A stretch of 64,000 nucleotides of DNA from PALSA-270 sp963770915. Its GTDB lineage: Bacteria > Acidobacteriota > Terriglobia > Terriglobales > Acidobacteriaceae. Below the pieces are notes generated by a model. That model searched no databases, was not told where the DNA came from, and saw nothing but the letters and a program-made list of their open reading frames with translations. Location of the stretch: assembly GCA_963770915.1 (NCBI GenBank), contig CAVYRG010000001.1, positions 248,001-312,000 on the forward strand, given 5' to 3'. Positions 1 through 8,948 of this stretch are shown here, in pieces; the first letter of the stretch is position 1; every line of letters begins with the position of its first letter. A program made the position numbers and the translations under genes.

Positions 1-147
1 GTTGCTCTGCTCCATCACACGGTAATGCCGCACCGTCTGCCCGGTGCTTTGCGCCGCTATTGATCCGCCCAGCGCGAGAACCAACACGGCGAGGCCCAGG
101 GATTCCCAGCCAACCCAACGTCCACCCATGGTCCGTTGAAATCTCAT
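1..147 (-). CDS. N-terminus of a secreted protein, cut by the window edge
   Basis: Reading leftwards from an ATG at 147, 49 codons remain open to the window edge. The product begins with a basic n-region (MRFQRTMGGRW), a hydrophobic core (LGLAVLVLALGG) and an AxAQ-like cleavage area (SIAAQS), so it looks like a Sec signal peptide followed by a mature protein that lies outside the window. The start is five bases after the uvrA stop, so it could be cotranscribed with uvrA. A second ATG at 129 is possible. Too little of the mature part is present to name a family. Confidence 0.55.
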   Translation of the reverse strand, partial: MRFQRTMGGRWVGWESLGLAVLVLALGGSIAAQSTGQTVRHYRVMEQSN

Positions 148-152
148 GCCCT

Positions 153-3137
153 TCATACGATCTTGCGCGCTTTCGACTTCGCCGCCAGATTTCCGTTCAG
201 CACCTGCGCCAGAAACTGCCCGGTATAGGAATTCGGCAACTCTGCGATTGCCTCCGGCGGCCCCGCTCCCACCACGTTGCCGCCTCGCTCTCCCCCTTCG
301 GGGCCGAGATCGATCACCCAATCGGCGGTCTTGATGACCTCGAGATTGTGCTCAATCACCAGAATTGATCCGCCTGCCTCAATTAGACGCCGGAAGGCGG
401 AAAGCAGTTTGCTGACGTCGTCGAAGTGCAAGCCCGTCGTCGGCTCATCGAAAATATAAAGAGTCTGCTTGCGCCTGCCTTCGGCCGGGCGGCCGGCGCG
501 GCTGATGCTCCGTGCCGCGGGCTGCAGATGGGCCGCCAGTTTCATACGCTGCGCTTCGCCGCCGGAGAGCGTGGTTGCCGATTGCCCCAGGCGCAGGTAG
601 CCCAATCCCACCTCATCCAGCACGCGCAGCTTGTCCACAATTTTCGGAGCGTTGGCAAAAAACTGCAGCGCCTCCTTGACTGTGAGCTGCAAGGTTTCGT
701 GGATGTTCTTCCCGCGATAGCGCACTTCCAGCACTTGCGGTTTGTAGCGCGTGCCCTGGCATTCTTCGCAAATCAATTCCACATCCGCCAGGAATTGCAT
801 CTCCACGGTCACCGTCCCGTCGCCCTGGCAGGTTTCGCAGCGGCCGCCGGGAACGTTGAAAGAAAAATGTCCCGCCGTCAGCCGCCGCTTTTGCGCCTCG
901 GGAAGGGAAGCGAACAGTTCCCGAATTCCATCGAACGCCTTGATGTAGGTCACCGGGTTCGACCGCGGCGTGCGCCCAATCGGAGACTGATCCACCAGCA
1001 CGGCCTCATCCAGGTACTCCGCGCCCTCCAGCCGGTCCCAGTGCAGCGCGGCCGGCGGCGTTCCCTCGCCAATTCTCAGCGCCGCCGTGAGCGCCGGATA
1101 CAGCACATCGTGCAGCAACGACGATTTTCCCGAGCCGGAAACCCCCGTGATCGCAACCACCATTCCCAACGGAATCGCGAGATCAAGGTTCTTCAGGTTG
1201 TGCGCTCGCGCGCCAAAAATCTCAAGCTGCCGCCTGCCAGGCTCGCGCCGCGCCGTGGGTAGCGGAATCTTCAGCTCGTGCGACAGGTAGCGGCCGGTCA
1301 GGGATGACGGCATTTCTTGAATCTGCTCGTAGCTTCCCACCGCAATCACCTTGCCGCCGTTCTCGCCCGCGCCCGGCCCCAGATCGATAATGCCATCGGA
1401 AGCCCGCATCACGTCGGGATCGTGCTCGACCACCAAAATCGTATTCCCCAGATCGCGCAGGTCATGCAGGATTTGTATCAGCCGGTGCGTATCGCGGCTG
1501 TGCAGACCAATCGACGGCTCATCCAGCACATAGAGCGTTCCCACCAGGCGCGAGCCGAGCGACGTCGCCAGTTGGATGCGCTGCGCCTCGCCGCCCGAAA
1601 GCGTGGAAGAAAGCCGGTCAAGCGTCAGGTATTCCAACCCGACCTCGTTCAGAAATCGCAGCCGCTCGTGAATCTCCTGCAGCAGCTTTTCCGCGATCTC
1701 GGCTTGCTGCGCCGTCAGGTTCACCTCTTGGAAGAAGCATGCAGCCTCTTCGACTGTCATACTGCAAACCTGGCAAATATTCTTGTCGTTGATCTTCACC
1801 TGTCGCGCTTCCGGACGCAGCCGCGCCCCATGGCAAGCCGAACAAAGCGAATATCCGCGGTAACGGCTGAGAAAAACGCGCACGTGCAGCTTGTACTTCT
1901 TGCGCTCCAAATGGGCGAAGAAACCGCGGACGCCTTCAAATTTCCCTTCGCCATCGACAATCTGTTGCTGCTGCTCGCGGCTGAGTTCTTCCCATGGAAC
2001 ATCGAGCGGTATGTCGGCCTGGCGGGCAAACCGTTTCAGGTCCGTGAACAAAGGCTTGTATTTCGGCTTCGTCCAGGGCTCGATCGCGCCTTCGTTCAGC
2101 GTTTTCGATCCGTCCGGGATCACCCGCCCCAAATCAAAATCGATCGTATTGCCAAATCCCTGGCAGCGCGGGCACGCCCCGTAGGGATTGTTGAAGGAAA
2201 ACAGGCGCGGTTCCGGCTCGTCATAGCGGAGGTTGCAGACCTTGCACTCAAACCGCCCCGAAAAACGAAGCCGCTCCGGCGCCTGACCCTCGCGCGGCGC
2301 GGTCTCGAAAATGACTTCTCCGGCCTGGCGATAGCTGATTTCAACTGCGTCCACAATGCGCGCCCGATTTTCCGGCGAGACGACCAGCCGATCCACCAGC
2401 AGGAACACCGGCTGCGAGAAGTCGATGTCGAGCAGCGATTCCGGCGTCGAGAACTCGAAAATCTGGCCGTTCTGATATAGCCGATTGAATCCCCGCTGCC
2501 GCAGCTCGGAGAGCTTTGTTTTAAGTTGGTCGTCGGCGCTCCCTTTGAGCGCAGCGCTGATATTTCGCCGACTGTCGCGAGCGCGGCTTATCTTCGACTT
2601 CTTAGGTTTTGATTCCTCTGCGCCCGCTGGAGCCTCACTCTGCAGCGGAAACAATGCATTCAGCCGCGTGCCTTCGCTCAGCTGCAAGATCGCTTCGGCA
2701 ACTTCATCCACCGTGTCCTTCTTTACTTCGCCGCCACACTGCAGGCAATAGGTCCGCCCAATGCGGGCGAAGAGCAGCCTGAGATAGTCGTAAATTTCCG
2801 TTGCCGTCGCGACCGTCGACCGCGGGTTGCGCGTTGTGTTCTTCTGCCGGATCGCGACCGCCGGAGCAATGCCGTCAATCTCATCGACGTCCGGCTTCTC
2901 AATCCGCTCCAGAAACTGCCGCGCGTAGGCCGAGAGCGACTCGACATAACGCCGCTGTCCCTCGGCGTAAATGGTGTCGAAAGCGAGCGAAGACTTGCCC
3001 GATCCCGACACTCCCGTCACCACCGTGAGGGCGTTGTGCGGAATTTCAAAGTCGATGTTCTTGAGGTTATGGACCCGCGCCCCGCGAACGACGATGCTTT
3101 CTTTCGGAGTCTCTGGACTGATGCGTGGTGTGCTCAC
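153..3137 (-). CDS. uvrA: Excinuclease ABC subunit A (UvrA)
   Basis: UvrA is the damage-recognising ATPase of nucleotide excision repair; it dimerises, loads UvrB at lesions and acts in the cytoplasm. The 994-residue product has the two-half ABC architecture. Walker A GVSGSGKSS occurs near residue 43 and again in the second half, each followed by UvrA-type text (LAFDTIYAEGQRRYVESL). ABC signatures (LSGGEAQR) and Walker B/H regions (VLDEPSIGLH, IFDEPTTGLH) are present in both halves, and zinc-finger CxxC pairs are visible (CPRCQGFG, CETCQGDG, CEECQG). Length fits the family. The start is a GTG (MSTPRIS); a TATAAT-like box lies at 3207-3202 on the same strand, implying a leader of about 60 bases. 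Confidence 0.97.
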   Translation of the reverse strand: MSTPRISPETPKESIVVRGARVHNLKNIDFEIPHNALTVVTGVSGSGKSSLAFDTIYAEGQRRYVESLSAYARQFLERIEKPDVDEIDGIAPAVAIRQKNTTRNPRSTVATATEIYDYLRLLFARIGRTYCLQCGGEVKKDTVDEVAEAILQLSEGTRLNALFPLQSEAPAGAEESKPKKSKISRARDSRRNISAALKGSADDQLKTKLSELRQRGFNRLYQNGQIFEFSTPESLLDIDFSQPVFLLVDRLVVSPENRARIVDAVEISYRQAGEVIFETAPREGQAPERLRFSGRFECKVCNLRYDEPEPRLFSFNNPYGACPRCQGFGNTIDFDLGRVIPDGSKTLNEGAIEPWTKPKYKPLFTDLKRFARQADIPLDVPWEELSREQQQQIVDGEGKFEGVRGFFAHLERKKYKLHVRVFLSRYRGYSLCSACHGARLRPEARQVKINDKNICQVCSMTVEEAACFFQEVNLTAQQAEIAEKLLQEIHERLRFLNEVGLEYLTLDRLSSTLSGGEAQRIQLATSLGSRLVGTLYVLDEPSIGLHSRDTHRLIQILHDLRDLGNTILVVEHDPDVMRASDGIIDLGPGAGENGGKVIAVGSYEQIQEMPSSLTGRYLSHELKIPLPTARREPGRRQLEIFGARAHNLKNLDLAIPLGMVVAITGVSGSGKSSLLHDVLYPALTAALRIGEGTPPAALHWDRLEGAEYLDEAVLVDQSPIGRTPRSNPVTYIKAFDGIRELFASLPEAQKRRLTAGHFSFNVPGGRCETCQGDGTVTVEMQFLADVELICEECQGTRYKPQVLEVRYRGKNIHETLQLTVKEALQFFANAPKIVDKLRVLDEVGLGYLRLGQSATTLSGGEAQRMKLAAHLQPAARSISRAGRPAEGRRKQTLYIFDEPTTGLHFDDVSKLLSAFRRLIEAGGSILVIEHNLEVIKTADWVIDLGPEGGERGGNVVGAGPPEAIAELPNSYTGQFLAQVLNGNLAAKSKARKIV

Positions 3138-3220
3138 TGCAAGGCCTGCCCAACGCTCCCCTCGCCCACAGGCGGCAATTTCGAGCGGTGAGAATCTTTC
3201 TATTATAGATCAGGCGGAGC

Positions 3221-3239
3221 GACGGGCGTCTCGCCCGTC
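3221..3239. repeat. Short perfect inverted repeat in the uvrA upstream region
   Basis: GACGGGCG and CGCCCGTC form an 8-bp hairpin with a tiny loop between the oxidase operon terminator and the uvrA promoter region. It resembles the other small GC-rich palindromes scattered through the window. No T-tract follows, so it is not an obvious terminator by itself. Confidence 0.5.
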
Positions 3240-3251
3240 TTCTCGGCTGCC

Positions 3252-3281
3252 CAAATCAAAAAGCCCCGATTTCTCGGGGCT
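3252..3281 (-). terminator. Intrinsic terminator of the cytochrome oxidase operon
   Basis: On the minus strand AGCCCCGA and TCGGGGCT (3281-3262) form a perfect 8-bp stem with a four-base loop. It is followed by TTTTTGATTT, a classical U-tract. It lies 38 bases beyond the last gene of the oxidase operon and upstream of uvrA, so it probably ends the operon transcript. Confidence 0.85.
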
Positions 3282-3318
3282 ATTCTCATTCCAGAAGCAC
3301 TTATGTCGCACAGCGCGG

Positions 3319-3549
3319 TTAATCTTGCTTATCTCGATCCCTCTTCTTCCCATACCGCAGCAATGCGCCCACGCCCAGCGTCATAAACCCAACCGGAGGC
3401 AGCAGCAGGACCACCACGCCGCGGTTCACCGCGCGCTGGCCGTCCGAACTGAGCGCCTTGGCGGTCATGTAACACATGGCGCATTGCCCGAACGCAGGAC
3501 CCGCCCACAGCATCAGCAGCGCAGCCAAGCTGAGAAAGCGCAGTTTCAT
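3319..3549 (-). CDS. Small secreted or membrane-anchored CxxC protein of the oxidase operon
   Basis: The 76-residue product begins MKLRFLSLAALLMLWAG with a signal-peptide-like segment ending at AFG-Q. A CAMCYMTAK motif follows directly, then one clear transmembrane helix (about residues 45-65) and a charged tail. Its ATG overlaps the stop of the subunit IV gene (ATGA), so it is translationally coupled to coxD and is the last gene of the operon. The CxxC near the membrane could bind copper or haem or be redox active, but this is inference. I recognise no named family. Confidence 0.75.
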   Translation of the reverse strand: MKLRFLSLAALLMLWAGPAFGQCAMCYMTAKALSSDGQRAVNRGVVVLLLPPVGFMTLGVGALLRYGKKRDRDKQD

Positions 3550-3893
3550 TTCGCCACCAGATTCACGCCCAGGCGCAGGATGCGGAACGCATCCGGCAGG
3601 ATCACACACATCATCGCCAGGCAGAACACCAGCGATGCCATGGTCAGCCAGCGCATGGTCGTGACTTCGAATTTCATGTGCATGAAATACGCGATGATCA
3701 GCGCCGCTTTGATGACCGACAGCCCCATCAAAATACTGAGCATGCGAACCGGCTCCATATTTTGATAGGCGAGGTACACTTCGAAGCCGGTGATCACCAG
3801 TAGCACCCCCCAAACCCAAAAGAACTGCCCTTTGGAGTGATGGCGCTCCTCCTCGAAAACTCTTTGCTCTATGGCTAGCTGAACCGCGTCCAT
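3546..3893 (-). CDS. Cytochrome c oxidase subunit IV-like protein (CoxD)
   Basis: A 115-residue protein with three predicted membrane helices (FFWVWGVLLVITGFEVYLAYQ, a central helix with the MKFE sequence after YFMH, and a C-terminal helix). This is the prokaryotic COX4 layout of small oxidase subunits. It lies 36 bases after coxC on the same strand and overlaps the following small gene. The family is thought to stabilise the oxidase core, with no redox centre. Assignment rests on size, topology and position. Confidence 0.85.
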   Translation of the reverse strand: MDAVQLAIEQRVFEEERHHSKGQFFWVWGVLLVITGFEVYLAYQNMEPVRMLSILMGLSVIKAALIIAYFMHMKFEVTTMRWLTMASLVFCLAMMCVILPDAFRILRLGVNLVAK

Positions 3894-3929
3894 TTCGTTC
3901 TCCTCTGTGGTCTTCGGCGCCCTCTATGC

Positions 3930-4733
3930 TTAGCCTGCCACAATCCGCGTGGACATCAGATACACCAGCGGAAAGATGAACATCCACACCAGATCGACGA
4001 AGTGCCAGTACAAACCCGCAACTTCCACGTCGGACGGATCGTAAACCTTCGGCTTCAGGAACAGAATGATCGAGATGACAATCGCCGCCAGCAGCAGAAC
4101 GTGCGCCCCGTAGTGAAATGGGCTGTAGTCCGGCGTGCCCAGCCAAGCCACCAGCCACAGTCCGAGCAGAATCGGGACAAACCATTTCCGCAGCGCCACC
4201 ACTCCCAAGTAGATCACTCCGATCGTCACGTGCAGCATGTGCATGCCAGTCAGCCCGAAAAACGTCGCCGCGAACTGAGGCACAGTCTTGGCGACAGTGG
4301 CAAATTCCCCCGTGCCTTGCCCCGGCGGCACTGGAAAAAATGGCAAGGTCAAGCCCTCGGCAATGAGATTGCTCCACTCGCGGCCATGCAGAATTACGAA
4401 AGCGACGCCGCAGGCCATGGTGGCCAGCAGCCACATACGTTGCGCCTTGGCTCGCCCGTCCACCGCCGCCCGCACCGCCAGCACCATGGTCAGAGAACTG
4501 GTCAGCAGGAACCCCGTCATGAGCGTGGCGTTGCGAATGCTCTCGGAGTGAAACGGCGTCGGCCAGTCCGGCGTCGAGATCCTTCCGTAGGTGTACGCGA
4601 ACAGCAGCGCCCCGAACGTCAGCGAGTCCGAGAGCAGGAACAGCCACATCCCAATCTTCTTCGAGTAGGTGCCGAACAGCGACGGTTCGTACACGCCCGC
4701 CGCCGCCCCGTGCTGCACCGCAACGTCAGCCAT
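3930..4733 (-). CDS. coxC: Cytochrome c oxidase subunit III
   Basis: A 267-residue membrane protein with about seven helices and canonical subunit III features: KIGMWLFLLSDSLTFGALLFAY near the N-terminus, FGLTGMHMLHVTIG in the middle, and the C-terminal GLYWHFVDLVWMFIFPLVY. Subunit III surrounds the catalytic core and supports proton uptake to the D-pathway. It is the second of two subunit III genes in this operon, and this copy keeps the family's WHFVDLVW signature best. A repeat-type palindrome occupies the gap before it. Confidence 0.95.
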   Translation of the reverse strand: MADVAVQHGAAAGVYEPSLFGTYSKKIGMWLFLLSDSLTFGALLFAYTYGRISTPDWPTPFHSESIRNATLMTGFLLTSSLTMVLAVRAAVDGRAKAQRMWLLATMACGVAFVILHGREWSNLIAEGLTLPFFPVPPGQGTGEFATVAKTVPQFAATFFGLTGMHMLHVTIGVIYLGVVALRKWFVPILLGLWLVAWLGTPDYSPFHYGAHVLLLAAIVISIILFLKPKVYDPSDVEVAGLYWHFVDLVWMFIFPLVYLMSTRIVAG

Positions 4734-4751
4734 GTCTTCGTTCTCCCAGTA

Positions 4752-4782
4752 TCGTGTGGCGCAGACACTCCTGTCCGCGCGT
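4752..4782. repeat. Dispersed palindrome, family C, between the two subunit III genes
   Basis: CGCAGACA and TGTCCGCG around CTCC form a near-perfect hairpin at 4760-4779, preceded by GTGTGG. The same 26-base block recurs at 13146-13170 with one difference, where it lies at the 3' end of a nuclease gene. It is non-coding here. Confidence 0.75.
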
Positions 4783-4784
4783 TC

Positions 4785-5531
4785 CTAACGCATAAACCAC
4801 AGCAAGGCAAAAATATAAATCCACAAAAACGCCATGAAGTGCCAGTACCAGGCGGTGATGTCCACAACCATCCGTTGCGCCGCCAGGGGCCTGTGCGCCA
4901 GCGCGATCACTCCCGCGTATCCCATCGCAATCAGCCCGCCCGTTAGGTGAACCGCATGGGCCGCGGTCAGCAAGTAGAAGAACGAGCTGCTGGGATTGGT
5001 CGACATGTAAAATCCGCGCGCCGCCAGCTCCTGCCACGCCATCCACTGCCCCGCCAAAAATCCCACGCCCAGAATGATGCTCGCCCCCAGCCAGGGGAAG
5101 TAGCGCTCCCGGCCCAGCGAAACTCCTGGAATGGACTCCACCGGGGCCAGCGCCGTCCGCCGCGTGATCTGCCGCCGCGCCAGTTCCATGGTCACACTGC
5201 TCACCATCAGCAGCAGCGTATTGATCAGCAGCATGCCGACCGGAAGGCTCGAAGTCAGCCAATCCCGCACATAGCTGTTGCTGCTCTCATCGAACGTGGG
5301 CAGCCCTTTGCGAAACACATAGGCGCTGGTGAAGGCGACGAAGAGCATCGTGATCGAAGCGCTCGCCACAGCCAGCCCCAGCCGCGCCCGCCGCAACCGC
5401 GACCCGTAGTCAGGCGAGCCATCACCGCCATGGCCGTCGCCATCACCGCCGGCAATCGGCGGCAGAGTGCCGCGCCCGCCGTGCCTCACCTCCGGATCGC
5501 GCACCGAAATTGCAGGATTCAACGCCGCCAT
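4785..5531 (-). CDS. Second cytochrome c oxidase subunit III-like protein
   Basis: A roughly 248-residue multi-helix protein of the CoxC/CyoC superfamily: YVFRKGLPTFD in the N-terminal third, AGQWMAWQELAARGF, FFYLLTAAHAVHLTGG and the terminal AWYWHFMAFLWIYIFALLW. Start chosen at MAALNPAIS (5531); the codons upstream are encoded by a GC-rich repeat-like stretch. It has an unusual 50-residue hydrophilic Gly/Arg-rich N-terminus. It lies between coxA and canonical coxC. Such tandem subunit III genes may form a five-plus-two-helix split or an alternative subunit, but this is inference. Confidence 0.88.
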   Translation of the reverse strand: MAALNPAISVRDPEVRHGGRGTLPPIAGGDGDGHGGDGSPDYGSRLRRARLGLAVASASITMLFVAFTSAYVFRKGLPTFDESSNSYVRDWLTSSLPVGMLLINTLLLMVSSVTMELARRQITRRTALAPVESIPGVSLGRERYFPWLGASIILGVGFLAGQWMAWQELAARGFYMSTNPSSSFFYLLTAAHAVHLTGGLIAMGYAGVIALAHRPLAAQRMVVDITAWYWHFMAFLWIYIFALLWFMR

Positions 5532-5635
5532 GAATGCTCGTGTGGTGCGGGCGCCCCCGCCCGCGTGTTCCAACTACCTATGTACTGAAGTTCCTCACTC
5601 ACTGCCGCGCAGCCACTCCCGCCACGCCTTCCACA

Positions 5636-7369
5636 TCAATGCGCCGGTGCCGTCGCCGGGTCGGTCTGCATCACGTAATCCTTGGCCGCTCCCGGAACGC
5701 TGTACTCATACGGCCCATGGTTGACTACCGGCGTTACACCGCCAAAATTGTCATGCGGAGGCGGCGTAGCCGTCGTCCACTCCAGCGTCGTTGCCTCCCA
5801 CGGATTGTCGCTCGCCTTCGGCCCTTTGAACATGCTCCAGAACAGATTGATCAGGAAAATGAACTGCGCCGTGATCGTGATGATCGCCGCGTAAGTGATG
5901 AACGTGTTCAGCGGAATCAGATGATGCAGGTAGGCCAGTTCGGTGAACTGCGAATAGCGCCGCGGCTGTCCCGCCATGCCCAGATAGTGCATCGGCATGA
6001 AGATGCAATAGGCGCCGATCAGCGTAATGAAGAAATGGATCTTGCCCAGCGTCTCATTCATCATGCGCCCAAACATCTTGGGGAACCAGTAGTAGGTCGC
6101 GGCGAAAATGCCGAAGATCGCCGCCACACCCATGATCAGATGGAAGTGCGCCACCACAAACGCCGTGTCGTGCAGGGGAATATCCAGCACCGGCTGCGCC
6201 AGGAACGGGCCGCTCAGTCCGCCCGAAACGAACAGGGAAACGAACCCGATGGCGAACAGCATCGGCGTCTGGAAGCGAATCTTGCCGTGATACATCGTGC
6301 CCAGCCAGTTAAAGGTCTTGATCGCCGAGGGCACGCCGATGGCCATGGTCATGATGGAAAAGGCAAACGCCGAGTAGGGGCTCATGCCGCTCATGAACAT
6401 GTGGTGGCCCCAGACCATGAAGCCCAGAAAGCCAATCGCCATGATGGCGTAAACCATCGCCTTGTAGCCAAAGATCGGCTTGCGCGAAAACGTGGACAGT
6501 ATCTGCGAAGCCACGCCCATGCCCGGCAGAATGGCGATGTAAACCTCCGGATGCCCGAAGAACCAGAACAGATGCTGCCACAGCAGCGGCGAACCGCCCT
6601 TGTGCCCCATGACCTGCCCATTCACCACCACCAGCGGAACATAGAAGCTGGTTCCCAGATTGCGGTCGAGCAGCAGCAGAATGCCCGCCGAGAGCAACAC
6701 TCCAAACGCCAGCAATCCCAGAATCGCCGTAACAAACCACGCCCAAACCGTCAGCGGCAGGCGCATCATGGTCATGCCCTTGGCCCGCATGTCGAGCGTG
6801 GTAGTGATAAAGTTCAGCGCCCCCATCAGCGATGCGAGACAGAAGATAGCGATGCTGGTGATCCATAAATCCGCGCCCAGTTGCTCGCCTGGACCAGAAT
6901 TCGTCAGCGCGCTGAGCGGCGCGTATCCCGTCCAGCCGTGCAGCGGCGCGCCGCCGGTCACGAAGAACGCTGCCAGCAGCACCACGAAAGCCACAAACGT
7001 CGTCCAGAACGAAAGCATGTTCAGCACCGGAAACGCCATATCCGGCGCGCCGATCTGAATCGGCAGAAAATAATTGCCAAACCCGCCCTGCGGCGCCGTG
7101 GTCAGCACGAAGAAGACCATGATGGTGCCGTGCATGGTCAGCAGACTGAGATAAGTTTCCGGCTTGATCTCGCCCATCAGCGGCAGGTTCGCCATCGGCC
7201 AGATCATGTGGATGCGCATCAGCAGCGATAAGAACATCCCCACAAATACCGCCGTCAGCGCCAGAAAGTAGTACTGCAGCCCAATGACCTTGTGATCCAG
7301 ACTGAAAACATATTTGCGAATAAATCCTTGCGGGGCCGCGTGTGCATGAACCGTCGCCGTGGTCGCCAT
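5636..7369 (-). CDS. coxA: Cytochrome c oxidase subunit I
   Basis: The catalytic haem-copper subunit that reduces O2 and pumps protons. About 577 residues, starting MATTATVHAHAAP. It shows the A-type signature HPEVY in WFFGHPEVYIAILPGMG (Cu-B His plus the cross-linked Tyr, with the family Glu). It also shows VWGHHMFMSGM with the His-His Cu-B ligands, HFHLIMG near the haem ligands, and GNYFLPIQIGAPDMAFPVLN of the D-channel region. Its ATG overlaps the coxB stop (TAATG), so translation is coupled. Twelve helices fit the family. Confidence 0.97.
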   Translation of the reverse strand: MATTATVHAHAAPQGFIRKYVFSLDHKVIGLQYYFLALTAVFVGMFLSLLMRIHMIWPMANLPLMGEIKPETYLSLLTMHGTIMVFFVLTTAPQGGFGNYFLPIQIGAPDMAFPVLNMLSFWTTFVAFVVLLAAFFVTGGAPLHGWTGYAPLSALTNSGPGEQLGADLWITSIAIFCLASLMGALNFITTTLDMRAKGMTMMRLPLTVWAWFVTAILGLLAFGVLLSAGILLLLDRNLGTSFYVPLVVVNGQVMGHKGGSPLLWQHLFWFFGHPEVYIAILPGMGVASQILSTFSRKPIFGYKAMVYAIMAIGFLGFMVWGHHMFMSGMSPYSAFAFSIMTMAIGVPSAIKTFNWLGTMYHGKIRFQTPMLFAIGFVSLFVSGGLSGPFLAQPVLDIPLHDTAFVVAHFHLIMGVAAIFGIFAATYYWFPKMFGRMMNETLGKIHFFITLIGAYCIFMPMHYLGMAGQPRRYSQFTELAYLHHLIPLNTFITYAAIITITAQFIFLINLFWSMFKGPKASDNPWEATTLEWTTATPPPHDNFGGVTPVVNHGPYEYSVPGAAKDYVMQTDPATAPAH

Positions 7370-8176
7370 TATTGTTTCTCCGCCTCCCGTGCCGCCAGCC
7401 ATTTGTCGAAGTCTTCCTGGCTGACGACGTGCAACATCCCGTGCATTTTGTAGTGGCCCAGACCGCACAGTTCGGCGCAGGCAATTTCGTACTCGCCGAT
7501 CTCCGTGGGGGTAAAGTGCATGTGGATGTCCAGCCCAGGCACCGCGTCTTGCTTGAAGCGCATGGCCGGAACAAAAAAGCTGTGAATCACGTCGATCGCC
7601 CGCTCATGCAGATCCACCTCGCTCCCCACCGGCAGATACATGGTCCCGGTGACTACATCGTCTTTCGACGCCGGGTCGGTCGTATCCAGCCCGATCGCCG
7701 ACTCGTTGCCCGCCGAGGGGTCAATCAGTTTGGGATTGGTTGCGCCAAACTTCCCATCCGGCCCGGGATAGCGGAAGTACCAGGCAAACTGCATGCCCGT
7801 AACTTCCACCGGCACCGCTCCCGCCGCCGCCGGGTCAAACCGCTCCGACGCCCAAACGTGGCTCCCCATCAGGTTCAGTCCGATGAAAAGAATGGCCGTC
7901 AGCGTGGTCCACACGATTTCTAGCGTCGTGTTGCCGTGCACATATCGCACCGGTTCCGACGCTTGGCCGGTCGCGATACTTCCACACCAGATAGCCCAGC
8001 GAAACCTGCGCCGCCACGAAAATGATCCCCATCAGGATGTAGGTCAGGGCGAACTGATGGTCGATCCAGGGGGCCGCGGTCGAAGCCCCGTGCGGCAGCC
8101 ACCAGGTTTTGGCGACAAAAAAGTAGGTGCTGACGAATGTGATCAGCCAGATCACCGCGAGCAGTGCCAGGCCCAT
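7369..8176 (-). CDS. coxB: Cytochrome c oxidase subunit II, split by an apparent frameshift
   Basis: Subunit II receives electrons at its periplasmic Cu-A centre. The N-terminal part (start 8176, good GGAGGT ribosome site at 8189-8184) gives the first membrane helices and ends ...GYLVWKYRDR. The second part is in another frame and reads GQASEPVRYVHGNTTLEIVW, the normal continuation. It carries the second helix and the Cu-A motif CAELCGLGHYKM. The frames meet around 7962-7972, where one base appears to be missing from a C/G run (CGACCGGCC). With one base restored, a normal-length subunit II of about 269 residues results. Either a sequencing/assembly error or a true lesion; an essential operon position favours error. 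A GTG at 7950 could start the second part, but that would lack the first helix. Confidence 0.9.
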
Positions 8177-8430
8177 TGCCAGACCTCCACGCTGAGGTTC
8201 TGCGAGCTTCTCCACTCGGCTCGTAGAAAGTGACGGCTGGCCGCAGAGTCTATCACAGCATGGCCGCACCCGCGCAAGCGAGATTCTCTTCAGTAATTGT
8301 TGGCGCCCCTGAAACAAAATGCGGGCGGATAGGGAAGGGCACCGCTTCAGACGTGCCCCAGAACATCCGAGCGGACGTAAGGCCCCTAGGAAACAACTGA
8401 AACGCTAAATCGGAGGAATAGAATCCTGCC

Positions 8431-8901
8431 ATGCCCAAGCCATTCGCCGGTCGCGGCCACGACACTCCTCAACTCCGCCAACTAAGAAACCACTGCTTCG
8501 TCTGCGGACCAGCGAACGCCGCCGGCATGCACTTGAAGTTTTCCTACGACGAATCCCGCGACTGCTTCGTCTGCCGCTTTCGCCTGGGCAAGCGCTTCAC
8601 CGGGCCGCCCGGCCATTGCCACGGCGGCATCATCGCCACCATTCTCGATGAGGCCATGGGCAAAGTGAACCGCCTGCGCGATGTGGTTGCCGTCACCTCG
8701 CAAATGACCGTCAATTACCTCAAGCCCGTGCCGCTGCAAAAACCGCTTCGGGTGGAGTCGCGCGAAGTCAGCGTCCGCGGCCGCCGCCACGTCAATGCCG
8801 CCGAAATCCTCAATCAAAAAGGCGAAGTGCTCGCCCGCAGCCGGGGAGTCTTCATCGCCATCGATCCCCACCGCATGTTCGCGAAGTACCTGGAGAAGTG
8901 A
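8431..8901 (+). CDS. Hotdog-fold thioesterase (PaaI/acyl-CoA thioesterase-like)
   Basis: A 156-residue single hotdog-domain protein. The characteristic segment is GPPGHCHGGIIATILDEAMG (about residues 51-70), with the HGG turn and the catalytic Asp/Glu on the central helix; a MTVNYLKPVP strand follows. The family hydrolyses acyl-CoA thioesters in the cytoplasm. An N-terminal NHCFVCGP motif is common in this subgroup. TAGAAT lies exactly six bases before the ATG, suggesting a leaderless transcript, though GGAGGA lies just upstream. It is divergent from the oxidase operon and stands alone. Confidence 0.88.
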   Translation: MPKPFAGRGHDTPQLRQLRNHCFVCGPANAAGMHLKFSYDESRDCFVCRFRLGKRFTGPPGHCHGGIIATILDEAMGKVNRLRDVVAVTSQMTVNYLKPVPLQKPLRVESREVSVRGRRHVNAAEILNQKGEVLARSRGVFIAIDPHRMFAKYLEK

Positions 8902-8948
8902 GCCACTCGGTCGCGGTGGTCTTCTGTGTCGAACTGTGTCCTCTGGAG

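Noticed and set aside
426..2480. Long plus-strand frames opposite uvrA
   Set aside because: UvrA on the minus strand is unmistakable and the plus frames have no domain or ribosome site.
5534..6868. Long plus-strand open frame opposite coxA
   Set aside because: Translation is Arg/His/Gln-rich without any family pattern and mirrors the codon use of coxA; an antisense shadow.
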